From positions 1 through 10,583 of the forward strand of contig JBQCGJ010000042.1 of NCBI GenBank assembly GCA_051955775.1: DNA of 10,583 bases, written 5' to 3'. The position numbers were made by a program, and so were the translations under genes. Positions 1 to 6,668 of the stretch are shown here, piece by piece. Every line of letters begins with the position of its first letter. Within the stretch, counting starts at the first letter, position 1. This stretch comes from DASUHT01 sp051955775 (lineage in GTDB: Bacteria > Actinomycetota > Thermoleophilia > Gaiellales > JAICJC01). Under the pieces are notes generated by a model that saw nothing but the letters and a program-made list of their open reading frames with translations, was not told the DNA's origin and did no database searches.

Positions 1-1
1 C

Positions 2-1096
2 GCATCGCCCGGAGCCGCCGGGACGCAGCGCCGCACGGGTGGCTGGGGACGCCATGACGGCGTCGTACTGGCAGCCTCCGCCGGCGCCTCGTTCGCGCTG
101 GTGTGGCTGGTCATGGGCAGGATCGCCGGGGTCAGCTCACCGGTTGAGCTTGCGGTCTGCTGGTACCTGGCCTTCCTCGGCGTGTACTGGTTCACGGTGC
201 GTGAGCTGGACGGCCCGGTGCTGGCCGGCGAGCGCGTGATGACCGCGGTCGTCACCAGCAGCGCAGTGGCCATGGTGGTGCCGCTGCTGTTGATCCTCGG
301 TAACGTGGTGGTCAAGGGCCTGCCGGGGCTTGGCTTGAACACCATCACGCAGACCCAGGCCGAGGTCGGCCCGATGTCTGCCGCCTCGGTGGGCGGCGCC
401 AAGCATGCCATCATCGGCACGCTGGAGCAGGTCGCGCTGGCGGTGCTGATGTCCGTGCCGCTCGGCTTCATGTGCGCGATCTTCCTGAACGAGGTCGGGG
501 GCCCGCTGCGCCGCCCGGTGCGGATCTTCGTGGACGCCATGAGCGGCGTGCCCACCATCGTGGCGGGCCTGTTCATCTACGCGGTGTGGGTGAGCGGCCA
601 CTCGTGGTCGGGGTTCGCCGCCGCAATGGCGATCTCGATCTCGATGCTGCCGATCATCACGCGCACCTCCGAGGAAGTGCTGCGGCTGGTGCCGGACGGT
701 CTTCGCGAGGCGTCGCTGGCCCTCGGTGGCAGCGAGTGGCGGACGGTGTGGAAGGTTGTCCTGCCGACCGCCGCCTCCGGCCTGGTCACGTCGGTCATCC
801 TGGGCGTGGCCCGGGCCATCGGCGAGACCGCCCCCCTGATCATGACCGCGTTCGGGGCGTACGTAGTGAACGCCAACCCGTTCAGCGGCGCGCAGGCGGC
901 GCTGCCTCTCTACATCTACCACCTGATCACCGAGAGCTCGGCCAAGGCCGTGCAGGAGCGCGCGTGGGCGGCATCCCTGGTGCTGATGCTGATGGTGTTG
1001 TCGCTGTTCGCCCTGGCGCGTCTGATCGGACGCCGCGCGGGCCGGTCCGCGCCCGTGCCGTCCGTGATCCCTGGGCCGCGCGAGGAAGGAGCCTGA
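2..1096 (+). CDS. pstA: Phosphate ABC transporter permease PstA (5' partial)
   Basis: Inner-membrane permease half of the high-affinity phosphate importer; it pairs with PstC (not in the window) and is driven by PstB. The frame is open to the left edge, giving about 364 visible residues. It encodes several hydrophobic helices and a classical ABC-permease EAA loop, with LREASLALGGSEWRTVWKVVLP around positions 700-768, followed by ARAIGETAPLIMTAFGA, a PstA hallmark. A GTG at 101 could start it. However, the upstream in-frame codons encode hydrophobic residues (VVLAASAGASFALVWLVMG, about 62-118) that look like a membrane helix cut in half by that start, so the true start probably lies left of the window. 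The stop TGA at 1094-1096 shares its A with the pstB ATG. Identity is secure from sequence and from the adjacent pstB and pstS; only the 5' end is uncertain. Confidence 0.93.
   Translation, partial: ASPGAAGTQRRTGGWGRHDGVVLAASAGASFALVWLVMGRIAGVSSPVELAVCWYLAFLGVYWFTVRELDGPVLAGERVMTAVVTSSAVAMVVPLLLILGNVVVKGLPGLGLNTITQTQAEVGPMSAASVGGAKHAIIGTLEQVALAVLMSVPLGFMCAIFLNEVGGPLRRPVRIFVDAMSGVPTIVAGLFIYAVWVSGHSWSGFAAAMAISISMLPIITRTSEEVLRLVPDGLREASLALGGSEWRTVWKVVLPTAASGLVTSVILGVARAIGETAPLIMTAFGAYVVNANPFSGAQAALPLYIYHLITESSAKAVQERAWAASLVLMLMVLSLFALARLIGRRAGRSAPVPSVIPGPREEGA
1086..1091 (+). promoter_or_regulatory. Ribosome binding site of pstB
   Basis: AAGGAG lies within a longer purine run (GAGGAAGGAG, 1082-1091), four bases before the ATG at 1096. 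It sits inside the last codons of pstA. It supports the ATG at 1096 as the pstB start and translation directly coupled to the end of pstA. Confidence 0.7.
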
Positions 1097-1917
1097 TGAG
1101 CATCACCGAGCCGCTGCACGCCGTCGACGGCGACTGGACACCGCCCCCGGCGGACGACTTCGTGGCCGAGAACGTGAGCGCCTGGTTCGGCACTCACCTG
1201 GTGCTCGAGGACGTCTCCCTGCGCATGCAGGCCAATCAGGTGACGGCCCTGATCGGCCCGTCCGGGTGCGGCAAGTCAACGTTCCTGCGCATCCTCAACC
1301 GGATGCACGAGCTGGTGCCGGGCGCGGCGCTGGCCGGATCGGTGTACCTCGACGGGGTGGACGTGTACCAGCCCGGGCAGCGGCCGATGCTGGTGCGCAA
1401 GCGGGTCGGCATGGTGTTCCAGAAGCCCAACCCCTTCCCGGCCATGTCGATCTACCAGAACGTGGTCTCAGGCCTGGCGCTGTCCGGCAAGCGCGTGCGC
1501 CGGGCGGATGACCTGGTCGAGGAATGCCTGACCCGAGCCGGCTTGTGGACCGAGGTGCGAAACCGCCTGAACGCTCCCGGCGGCGCGCTGTCCGGCGGCC
1601 AGCAGCAGCGCCTGTGCATCGCCCGCGCGCTGGCGGTGCGGCCGGAGGTGCTGCTGATGGACGAGCCCTGCTCGGCCCTCGACCCCACGTCCACCCGCCG
1701 CATCGAGGAGACGGTGCTGGAGCTGGCGCCGACGGTGACCATCGTCATCGTCACCCACAACATGCAGCAGGCCCAGCGGGTGTCGTCCAGCTGCGCCTTC
1801 TTCCTGGCCGGTGAGGCCGAGCCGGGGCGGATCGTGGAGACCGGCCCCACGGAGCAGCTGTTCGAGGACCCGCACGATCCCCGCACCTCCGACTACGTGC
1901 ACGGGCGGTTCGGGTGA
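1096..1917 (+). CDS. pstB: Phosphate ABC transporter ATP-binding protein PstB
   Basis: Cytoplasmic ATPase that powers phosphate import through PstC/PstA. The 273-residue product has the usual PstB length. Visible motifs in order are Walker A GPSGCGKST (residues 54-62), Q-loop region VFQKPNPFP, signature LSGGQQQR (165-172), Walker B LLMDEPCSALDP (about 186-197, catalytic Glu190) and the switch His221 in VTHNM. The PNPFP and DEPCSALDP forms are typical of PstB rather than of other importers. All catalytic residues are intact, so the transporter core looks functional. The start ATG overlaps the pstA stop by one base (TGATG) and has a strong ribosome binding site. The end overlaps the GTG of pstS by four bases. 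No phoU is present next to it in this window. Confidence 0.97.
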   Translation: MSITEPLHAVDGDWTPPPADDFVAENVSAWFGTHLVLEDVSLRMQANQVTALIGPSGCGKSTFLRILNRMHELVPGAALAGSVYLDGVDVYQPGQRPMLVRKRVGMVFQKPNPFPAMSIYQNVVSGLALSGKRVRRADDLVEECLTRAGLWTEVRNRLNAPGGALSGGQQQRLCIARALAVRPEVLLMDEPCSALDPTSTRRIEETVLELAPTVTIVIVTHNMQQAQRVSSSCAFFLAGEAEPGRIVETGPTEQLFEDPHDPRTSDYVHGRFG

Positions 1918-3440
1918 GGCGACGGCTCACCCTGCTGGCGCTGGCCGTCTCGCTGCTCGGCCTGCTCCCGGTCTCCGGAGCACAGGCGTCGGGGCCGACC
2001 ATCACCGGCGCCGGCTCCACATGGGTGTCGATCGCGCTCGACCAGTGGCGGGCGGACGCCGCCCGGCTGGGCCTGTCGATCAACTACCAGGCGGTCGGCT
2101 CGACGGCTGGGCGCCAGTTCTACATCGTGAACCAGGTCGACTTCGCCGCGTCGGAGATCCCCTTCCTGCCTACCGAGGTGGCGCAGCTGAGGGGTGAGCA
2201 CAAGTCCTACCAGTACCTGCCCGACGTGGCCGGCGGCACCGCGCTGATGTACAACCTGCGCGATGCGGCCGGGCACCAGGTGAAGACCCTCCAGCTGTCG
2301 GCGCCCACCATCGCCGGCATCTTCACCGGCAAGATCACCAACTGGGACGACCCCGCGATCCGGCGTGACAACCCCGGCCTGCATCTGCCCAACGAGAAGC
2401 TGACGCCGGTCATCCGCTCGGACGGCTCGGGCACCTCCGCCAAGCTGGCCGACTACCTCGACCACGAGGCGCACAGCATCTGGGCGCCTTTCGCCAGCGC
2501 GTACAAGGTGACGATGCCCTTGCAGTTCTGGCCGAACTTCCCCGGATCGGTGGCGGTGCGGCTGTCGGATGGGGTGGCCAACTTCATCTCCAACTCATCC
2601 ACCGGGCAGGGCTCGATCGGCTACGTGGAGGCTGGCTACGTGTACGAGCACTCGATGACGCCCGTGTACATCAAGAACCGCAGCGGCCACTACGCGTCCC
2701 CGTCGGCGGTCAACGTGGAGACGGCGCTCAAGCACGTCAGCCTCAACCGCGACCTGACCCAGAACCTGTTGGGCGCGTACAACGCGCCCGAGGCCAACGC
2801 GTATCCGCTGGCCAGCTACAGCTACCTGATCACCCAGACCACCGGCTTCGACCGCGCCAAGGGCGCCGTGCTCGGCAAGTGGATCATCTATATCGCCTGC
2901 GCGGGCCAGAAGGAGGCTGTGCCGCTGGGCTACGCGCCGCTGACGCCGAACCTGGTCAAGGACGTGTTCAACGCGGTTCGGCGCATCCCCGGCGCTCCCA
3001 AGCCGCCGCCGCTGACCGCGTCGGCGTGCCCCAACCCGACGATCACCGGGCAGTCGATCTCGGGCGGGCCCGGCTCGCAGGGCGGCACCCGCAGCGGGAG
3101 CGGCTCAGGACAGAGCACGCATACCGGCTCGGGGACGGGCCCGAAGACGAGCCAACGCTCCACCCATCACCACCGCAAGACGTCCCACAAGCACAGCACC
3201 ACGGCGACGCAGCCGGTGGCCGCGCCCTCGCCGGCCGGCGGCCCCAAGACGATCACGGTGGCGCTGCTCTCAGCGCCCGAGCGGACGCAGGCCAAGCAGG
3301 CGGGAGCAGCGCTGCTGGACGCCGCCCGCGCCCCGTCGCAGACGATGCTGTACGTGCTGGGCGGACTGCTGGTGCTGGCCGCGCTGGCGCCGCTGGGCGT
3401 GATCGGGCGCAAGCGCCGGCGCCGGGAGGCGGCGCAGTGA
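1914..3440 (+). CDS. pstS: Phosphate-binding protein PstS, membrane-anchored form
   Basis: Extracytoplasmic phosphate-binding component of the Pst importer. The 508-residue product starts with a Sec signal peptide (MRRRLTLLALAVSLLGLLPV) and a likely signal peptidase I site after AQA (residue 25); there is no lipobox Cys. The PstS domain spans about 28-370: GAGST at 32-36, the second loop FAASEIP at 77-83 (Glu81 where E. coli has Asp56), and the anion loop RSDGSGTS at 168-175 with Arg168, Ser172, Gly173 and Thr174 in place of the E. coli phosphate ligands Arg135, Ser139, Gly140 and Thr141. A Ser/Gly/Thr-rich linker with a His-rich patch (residues 417-428) leads to a C-terminal membrane helix (about 478-498) and a basic RKRRRR tail. 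It is therefore probably held by a helix instead of a lipid. The GTG start lies in the GTGA overlap with pstB; a shift to a later start would remove the signal peptide. Confidence 0.94.
   Translation: MRRRLTLLALAVSLLGLLPVSGAQASGPTITGAGSTWVSIALDQWRADAARLGLSINYQAVGSTAGRQFYIVNQVDFAASEIPFLPTEVAQLRGEHKSYQYLPDVAGGTALMYNLRDAAGHQVKTLQLSAPTIAGIFTGKITNWDDPAIRRDNPGLHLPNEKLTPVIRSDGSGTSAKLADYLDHEAHSIWAPFASAYKVTMPLQFWPNFPGSVAVRLSDGVANFISNSSTGQGSIGYVEAGYVYEHSMTPVYIKNRSGHYASPSAVNVETALKHVSLNRDLTQNLLGAYNAPEANAYPLASYSYLITQTTGFDRAKGAVLGKWIIYIACAGQKEAVPLGYAPLTPNLVKDVFNAVRRIPGAPKPPPLTASACPNPTITGQSISGGPGSQGGTRSGSGSGQSTHTGSGTGPKTSQRSTHHHRKTSHKHSTTATQPVAAPSPAGGPKTITVALLSAPERTQAKQAGAALLDAARAPSQTMLYVLGGLLVLAALAPLGVIGRKRRRREAAQ
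3424..3429 (+). promoter_or_regulatory. Ribosome binding site of the second PstS-like gene
   Basis: GGGAGG ends seven bases before the GTG at 3437, inside the final codons of pstS. It decides the start of the downstream gene in favour of 3437, which also begins a signal peptide. Earlier in-frame codons belong to the shadow of pstS. Confidence 0.65.
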
Positions 3441-5335
3441 CCCGCAAGGGAGGCCTCCGTCTGGCGGTAGCCGTGCTGGTGGCGGGGACCGTCATCGGCA
3501 CCGGCTCCAGTGCAGTCGCCGGCCGGCTGACGGTGCGCGACGCTGTGTACGGCGGCCACACGATGTCCGTCGCCCCCCGGGCCGGTCTGGGGGACAACCA
3601 GTTCGTGCGCATCCGCTGGAGTGGATTCGTCGCGGGAGCTCCCGTCTTCTTCCGCCAGTGCACCGCGCATCCCACGAACGTCGCGCGCGACTGCACCGCC
3701 CTCTACTCCGACACGGGGTTCACCAACAGCGACGGCAGCGGAGAGCTGTACGAGCAGGTGTTCCGGGGCAGCGTACGCAGCCAGTCGGGCAAGCATTTCA
3801 CCTGCGACGCGAAGACCCCGTGCAGCATTGGAGTGTTCGCCAACGCGAGCCTGACCGCCGGCTCGCGAACGACGATCTCGTTCGGGCCCAGCCAGAGCAG
3901 CTGCCCGCAGTCGACCGGCACGCCGATCGGCGGGGACGGCGCCGACGAGGCGGGCTTCGCCTTCTTCCACTGGGGGCTCGTCACGTGCAAGCCGCCGCTT
4001 CGGCTGAACGTCAGCTACATCCCAGCCAACTCGGAGGACGGCGGCGAGAACTTCGCCCACGGGTTCAGCCAGTTCGCAGTCACCGGCATGCCGCTGAGCA
4101 GCGTGGCCCAGTCCCAGCTGCGGCACCGCCACGTCGCCTTCCGCTATGCGCCGGTCACGGCATCGGGCCTGGTGCTGGCCTACAAGATCTTCGACCAGAA
4201 CCAGGCGCAGGCAGCGCCGGGCGCGCAGGTCACCAACCTCAAGCTGACGCCGGCGCTGGTGGCCCAGATCTTCACCGGCCAGCTCACCAACTGGCAGACC
4301 GACCCGACGGTCACGGCGCTCAACCCGGGGCACAAGTTCCCGCCGACGGTGCGGCCGCTGGTGCGCGGCGACCACTCCGAGGCGAACCTCCTGTTCACCG
4401 GCTGGCTGACGGCGACCGCCGGCAGCGCTCTGCCCAGCGACTGGCCGGGCGCCGGCGACACGTACCCGATCAAGTACGTGACCCAGAACGGGGCCATCGT
4501 CGGTGGCGCCAACCTGGCGGATGCCCTGGCCGACCCGAACTCGGCCCAGAACTCCAACGACTACTACAGCATCGGCTACATCGGCTACATCGACTCCAGC
4601 GAGGCCGCCTACTACGGGCTGCCCGTGGCCAAGATCGAGAACGCCGCCGGCCAGTTCGTGACCGCCACGCCCGCGTCGGTGGACGCGGCGATCACCCACA
4701 TCAAGGCCGGCGCGGGCGGGGCACCGGGGCTGCCCACCTACACCAGCAAGGATCCCAAGGCGTATCCGATGCCCGTCGTGACCTATGCCACCACGCCCAC
4801 CAGCGGTGTCGAGGCCGGCGTCGGCGCCACGCTGGCCCGGTTTCTGCACTACGCGCTGACCGCAGGCCAGCACTCGCTGCCGGCCGGCTACGTGCCGCTG
4901 CCTCACGCACTGGAGGCTCGCGGCCTGGCCGCGGTTGGAGCCATCCCAGGCGCGCCCCCGGGCAGCGGCTCCCCGCAGGGCGGCAACACTGGTGGCGGCA
5001 CGCCGCTGCCCTCCGGTTCCGGCCTGCCCGGCGGCAGCAGCTTCCCCGGCGGCGGTTCCGCCGGAACGCCGCCGCCTCCCGCCTCCGGCAGCGGCAATCC
5101 CGGCCAGAAGACCACACCCCAAGGGGCCGGCGGCGGACACCGCTCCGCCGGCGTCATGCCGACGCTGGAGGCCACAGCGGGGCGGCTGATGGTGCCTGGG
5201 CTGGTCGCCCTCAGCCTGCTGGCCCTGGCCGGCGGGATCGCGCTCGAGCTGGCCGGTCCTGAGCGCAGGGCACGCGCGCGTGCGCTTCTGCGCCGTGCCA
5301 CATCGGTCCGGCGGCTGCGGAGCGCAGGACCGTGA
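3437..5335 (+). CDS. Neocarzinostatin-like domain fused to a degenerate PstS-like domain, membrane-anchored
   Basis: A 632-residue exported protein of unknown role. Order of parts: signal peptide (about 1-28); a neocarzinostatin-like Ig-type domain (about 42-149) with the pattern AGLGDNQFVRI, FFRQC and ISF; a PstS-like domain (about 165-500); a Pro/Gly/Ser linker (about 505-575); and a C-terminal membrane helix (about 584-607) with an Arg-rich tail. Four Cys (75, 86, 123, 129) match the spacing of the two neocarzinostatin disulfides (37-47 and 88-93); two more sit at 156 and 184. The PstS part is clearly related to its upstream neighbour (IFTGQLTNW against IFTGKITNW; SIGYIGYID against SIGYVEAGY). 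Its anion loop, though, is RGDHSEAN (310-317), with Glu and Ala replacing Gly and Thr, and the second loop is FAVTGMP (213-219) in place of FAASEIP. It may bind another ligand or act structurally. The GTGA overlap with pstS suggests obligate co-expression. Confidence 0.85.
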   Translation: MTRKGGLRLAVAVLVAGTVIGTGSSAVAGRLTVRDAVYGGHTMSVAPRAGLGDNQFVRIRWSGFVAGAPVFFRQCTAHPTNVARDCTALYSDTGFTNSDGSGELYEQVFRGSVRSQSGKHFTCDAKTPCSIGVFANASLTAGSRTTISFGPSQSSCPQSTGTPIGGDGADEAGFAFFHWGLVTCKPPLRLNVSYIPANSEDGGENFAHGFSQFAVTGMPLSSVAQSQLRHRHVAFRYAPVTASGLVLAYKIFDQNQAQAAPGAQVTNLKLTPALVAQIFTGQLTNWQTDPTVTALNPGHKFPPTVRPLVRGDHSEANLLFTGWLTATAGSALPSDWPGAGDTYPIKYVTQNGAIVGGANLADALADPNSAQNSNDYYSIGYIGYIDSSEAAYYGLPVAKIENAAGQFVTATPASVDAAITHIKAGAGGAPGLPTYTSKDPKAYPMPVVTYATTPTSGVEAGVGATLARFLHYALTAGQHSLPAGYVPLPHALEARGLAAVGAIPGAPPGSGSPQGGNTGGGTPLPSGSGLPGGSSFPGGGSAGTPPPPASGSGNPGQKTTPQGAGGGHRSAGVMPTLEATAGRLMVPGLVALSLLALAGGIALELAGPERRARARALLRRATSVRRLRSAGP

Positions 5336-6261
5336 GCGCACCCAGCACAACCTCCAGCCCGGCGCGCGCGGCCGGATACCAGCCCCCGTCTCCGGCTGCG
5401 TCCGCCCGCGAGGCAGCACATCCTGCGGCGCGCTGGCAGGCCACGGGTGCGCGCCGGCTGATCGCGCGGGGGCTGATCGGGCTCGGGCTCCTGGTGCTCC
5501 TGTTCCTGGGCTACGAGTACGCCGTGTCCGGCGTGGTGCAGGGACAGCGCCAGGCCGCCCTGCTTCACGAGCTCCGCGGGCGGTTCGCCACTCCGGGCTT
5601 CGACTCTCCCGACAAGCCCATTCCGTCTGGTCCGATCGCGCTGCTCGAGATCCCGCGGCTCGGCCTGCACCAGGTCGTCGTGCAGGGCAGCTCGCCCACG
5701 GATTTGCAGCAGGCGCCAGGGCACTACCCCGCCAGCCCACTGCCCGGCGAGTACGGAAACTCGGTCATCCTCGGCCACCGCACGGTGGACGGGGCGCCGT
5801 TCTCCCAGCTGTACACACTTCGCCGCGGCGATGAGGTAGTCACCGTCACAGGCCAGGGCAGGTTCGTGTACCGCATCGTGAAGGTGGGCCCCGTTGACAC
5901 CGGAAGGGCCGACCCGATCGGCCCTGTGGCCGGCAGCCGGCTGACCCTGCTCACGTCTCAGAAGGCAACGTCGTCCGACCGCCTGGAGGTCGTGGCCAAG
6001 CTCGAGGGCCGCCCGGTGGCCGTGCCACTGCGCGCGCCGGTGACCGCCGCTCCGAACGAGCTCGGCACATCGGGCGACCTGGTTGCCCTATTCGAGGCCA
6101 TCGGCTGGGCGCAGGTGCTGCTGATCGTCGTCGTGCTGGGGGTGCTGGCATTCCGGCGCTGGCCCGCCCGCGCCGCCTACCTGGTGACGGTGCCGCCGGT
6201 GCTGATGCTGCTGCTCCTGATCTTCCAGAGCCTCGACCGCATGCTGCCGGGGACGCTGTGA
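5332..6261 (+). CDS. Sortase-fold membrane protein lacking the catalytic cysteine
   Basis: The 309-residue product resembles actinobacterial class E-type sortases. It has a long polar N-terminus, a membrane helix (about 43-65), an extracytoplasmic sortase beta-barrel (about 98-227) and two additional C-terminal membrane helices (about 261-275 and 283-298). Family signatures are GHYPASPLPGEYGNSVILGHR (about 130-150, with catalytic His149), LYTLRRGDEVVTV, and the strand SRLTLLTSQ followed by SDRLEVVAKL with catalytic Arg217. Sortases have Cys in the TLxTC motif; here residue 209 is Ser, codon TCT at 5956-5958, one base from TGT. His and Arg are retained. Transpeptidase activity is therefore doubtful; it may be a pseudoenzyme, a scaffold or a serine-based variant. 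The neighbouring surface proteins show no LPXTG-like sorting motif, which fits loss of classical sorting. The GTG start is in a GTGA overlap with the upstream gene. Confidence 0.87.
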   Translation: MSAPSTTSSPARAAGYQPPSPAASAREAAHPAARWQATGARRLIARGLIGLGLLVLLFLGYEYAVSGVVQGQRQAALLHELRGRFATPGFDSPDKPIPSGPIALLEIPRLGLHQVVVQGSSPTDLQQAPGHYPASPLPGEYGNSVILGHRTVDGAPFSQLYTLRRGDEVVTVTGQGRFVYRIVKVGPVDTGRADPIGPVAGSRLTLLTSQKATSSDRLEVVAKLEGRPVAVPLRAPVTAAPNELGTSGDLVALFEAIGWAQVLLIVVVLGVLAFRRWPARAAYLVTVPPVLMLLLLIFQSLDRMLPGTL

Positions 6262-6668
6262 GCAGCCGTGCCATCGTCGCGGTGGCCGTGCTCGCCGCCG
6301 CCGTGGCCTCGGGCTGCGGCGCCAGCAGCTCGGCCGCGCCCGGTCCGCCGGCGGCGAGCTCCACCACCGCACAGCCTGCCAGGAAGACGATCGACCCCAA
6401 CTTCGATTTCGGCCAGACGGTGCTGATCACGCCTGCCGGCATCCGCCCGAAGTGGCTCGTGTCGCTGGTCGGAAAGCCCATTGTGTGGCACAACGACTCG
6501 CACCGGGTTGTGACGGTCGTGTTCGACCACCAGTCCGTCCACTCGCCTCCGATCCCGCCCGGCGGCACGTTCACGTACCGCCCGCCCACCGCCATCAGCA
6601 TCTCGTACCACTCGGGTGGCCATCACCGACTGCACGGGATGGTGCAGGTCACCCCGGCCAGCCAGTGA
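6258..6668 (+). CDS. Cupredoxin-like lipoprotein with degenerate copper site
   Basis: A 136-residue predicted lipoprotein. The signal peptide ends in the lipobox-like VASGC, with Cys20 as the lipidation site, followed by a low-complexity Ala/Ser/Pro/Thr spacer. Residues about 50-132 show the plastocyanin/cupredoxin pattern: KPIVWHNDSHRVVTVVF, then PPGGTFTY, then ISYHSGGHHRLHGMVQV. Aligning the last segment with the usual Y-x-C-x-x-H-x-x-M-x-G motif puts Ser119 at the Cys ligand and Leu125 at the Met ligand, while His122 and the first ligand His82 are kept. A blue type 1 copper centre is therefore unlikely, although the extra His residues (123, 126) might bind another metal. It overlaps both neighbours by four bases (GTGA). 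Fold assignment is good; function is unknown. Confidence 0.8.
   Translation: MSSRAIVAVAVLAAAVASGCGASSSAAPGPPAASSTTAQPARKTIDPNFDFGQTVLITPAGIRPKWLVSLVGKPIVWHNDSHRVVTVVFDHQSVHSPPIPPGGTFTYRPPTAISISYHSGGHHRLHGMVQVTPASQ

Noticed and set aside
472..1095. In-frame extension of pstB upstream into pstA.
   Set aside because: PstB homology starts just after the ATG at 1096, which has a strong ribosome binding site. The upstream codons are a shadow of pstA.
2879..3436. In-frame extension of the second PstS-like gene upstream into pstS.
   Set aside because: The GTG at 3437 starts a signal peptide and has GGGAGG before it; the earlier codons are a pstS shadow.
4570..4593. Short direct repeat encoding IGYIGYID.
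   Set aside because: It is only two copies of a short coding unit within a PstS-like segment, without any sign of a repeat array or recombination site.
3167..5740. Very long minus-strand open frame (857 codons) opposite the second PstS-like gene and the sortase gene.
   Set aside because: Its product is Arg/Gly/Ala-rich without family motifs, while the plus strand shows signal peptides, domains and coupled starts. It is a high-GC antisense shadow.
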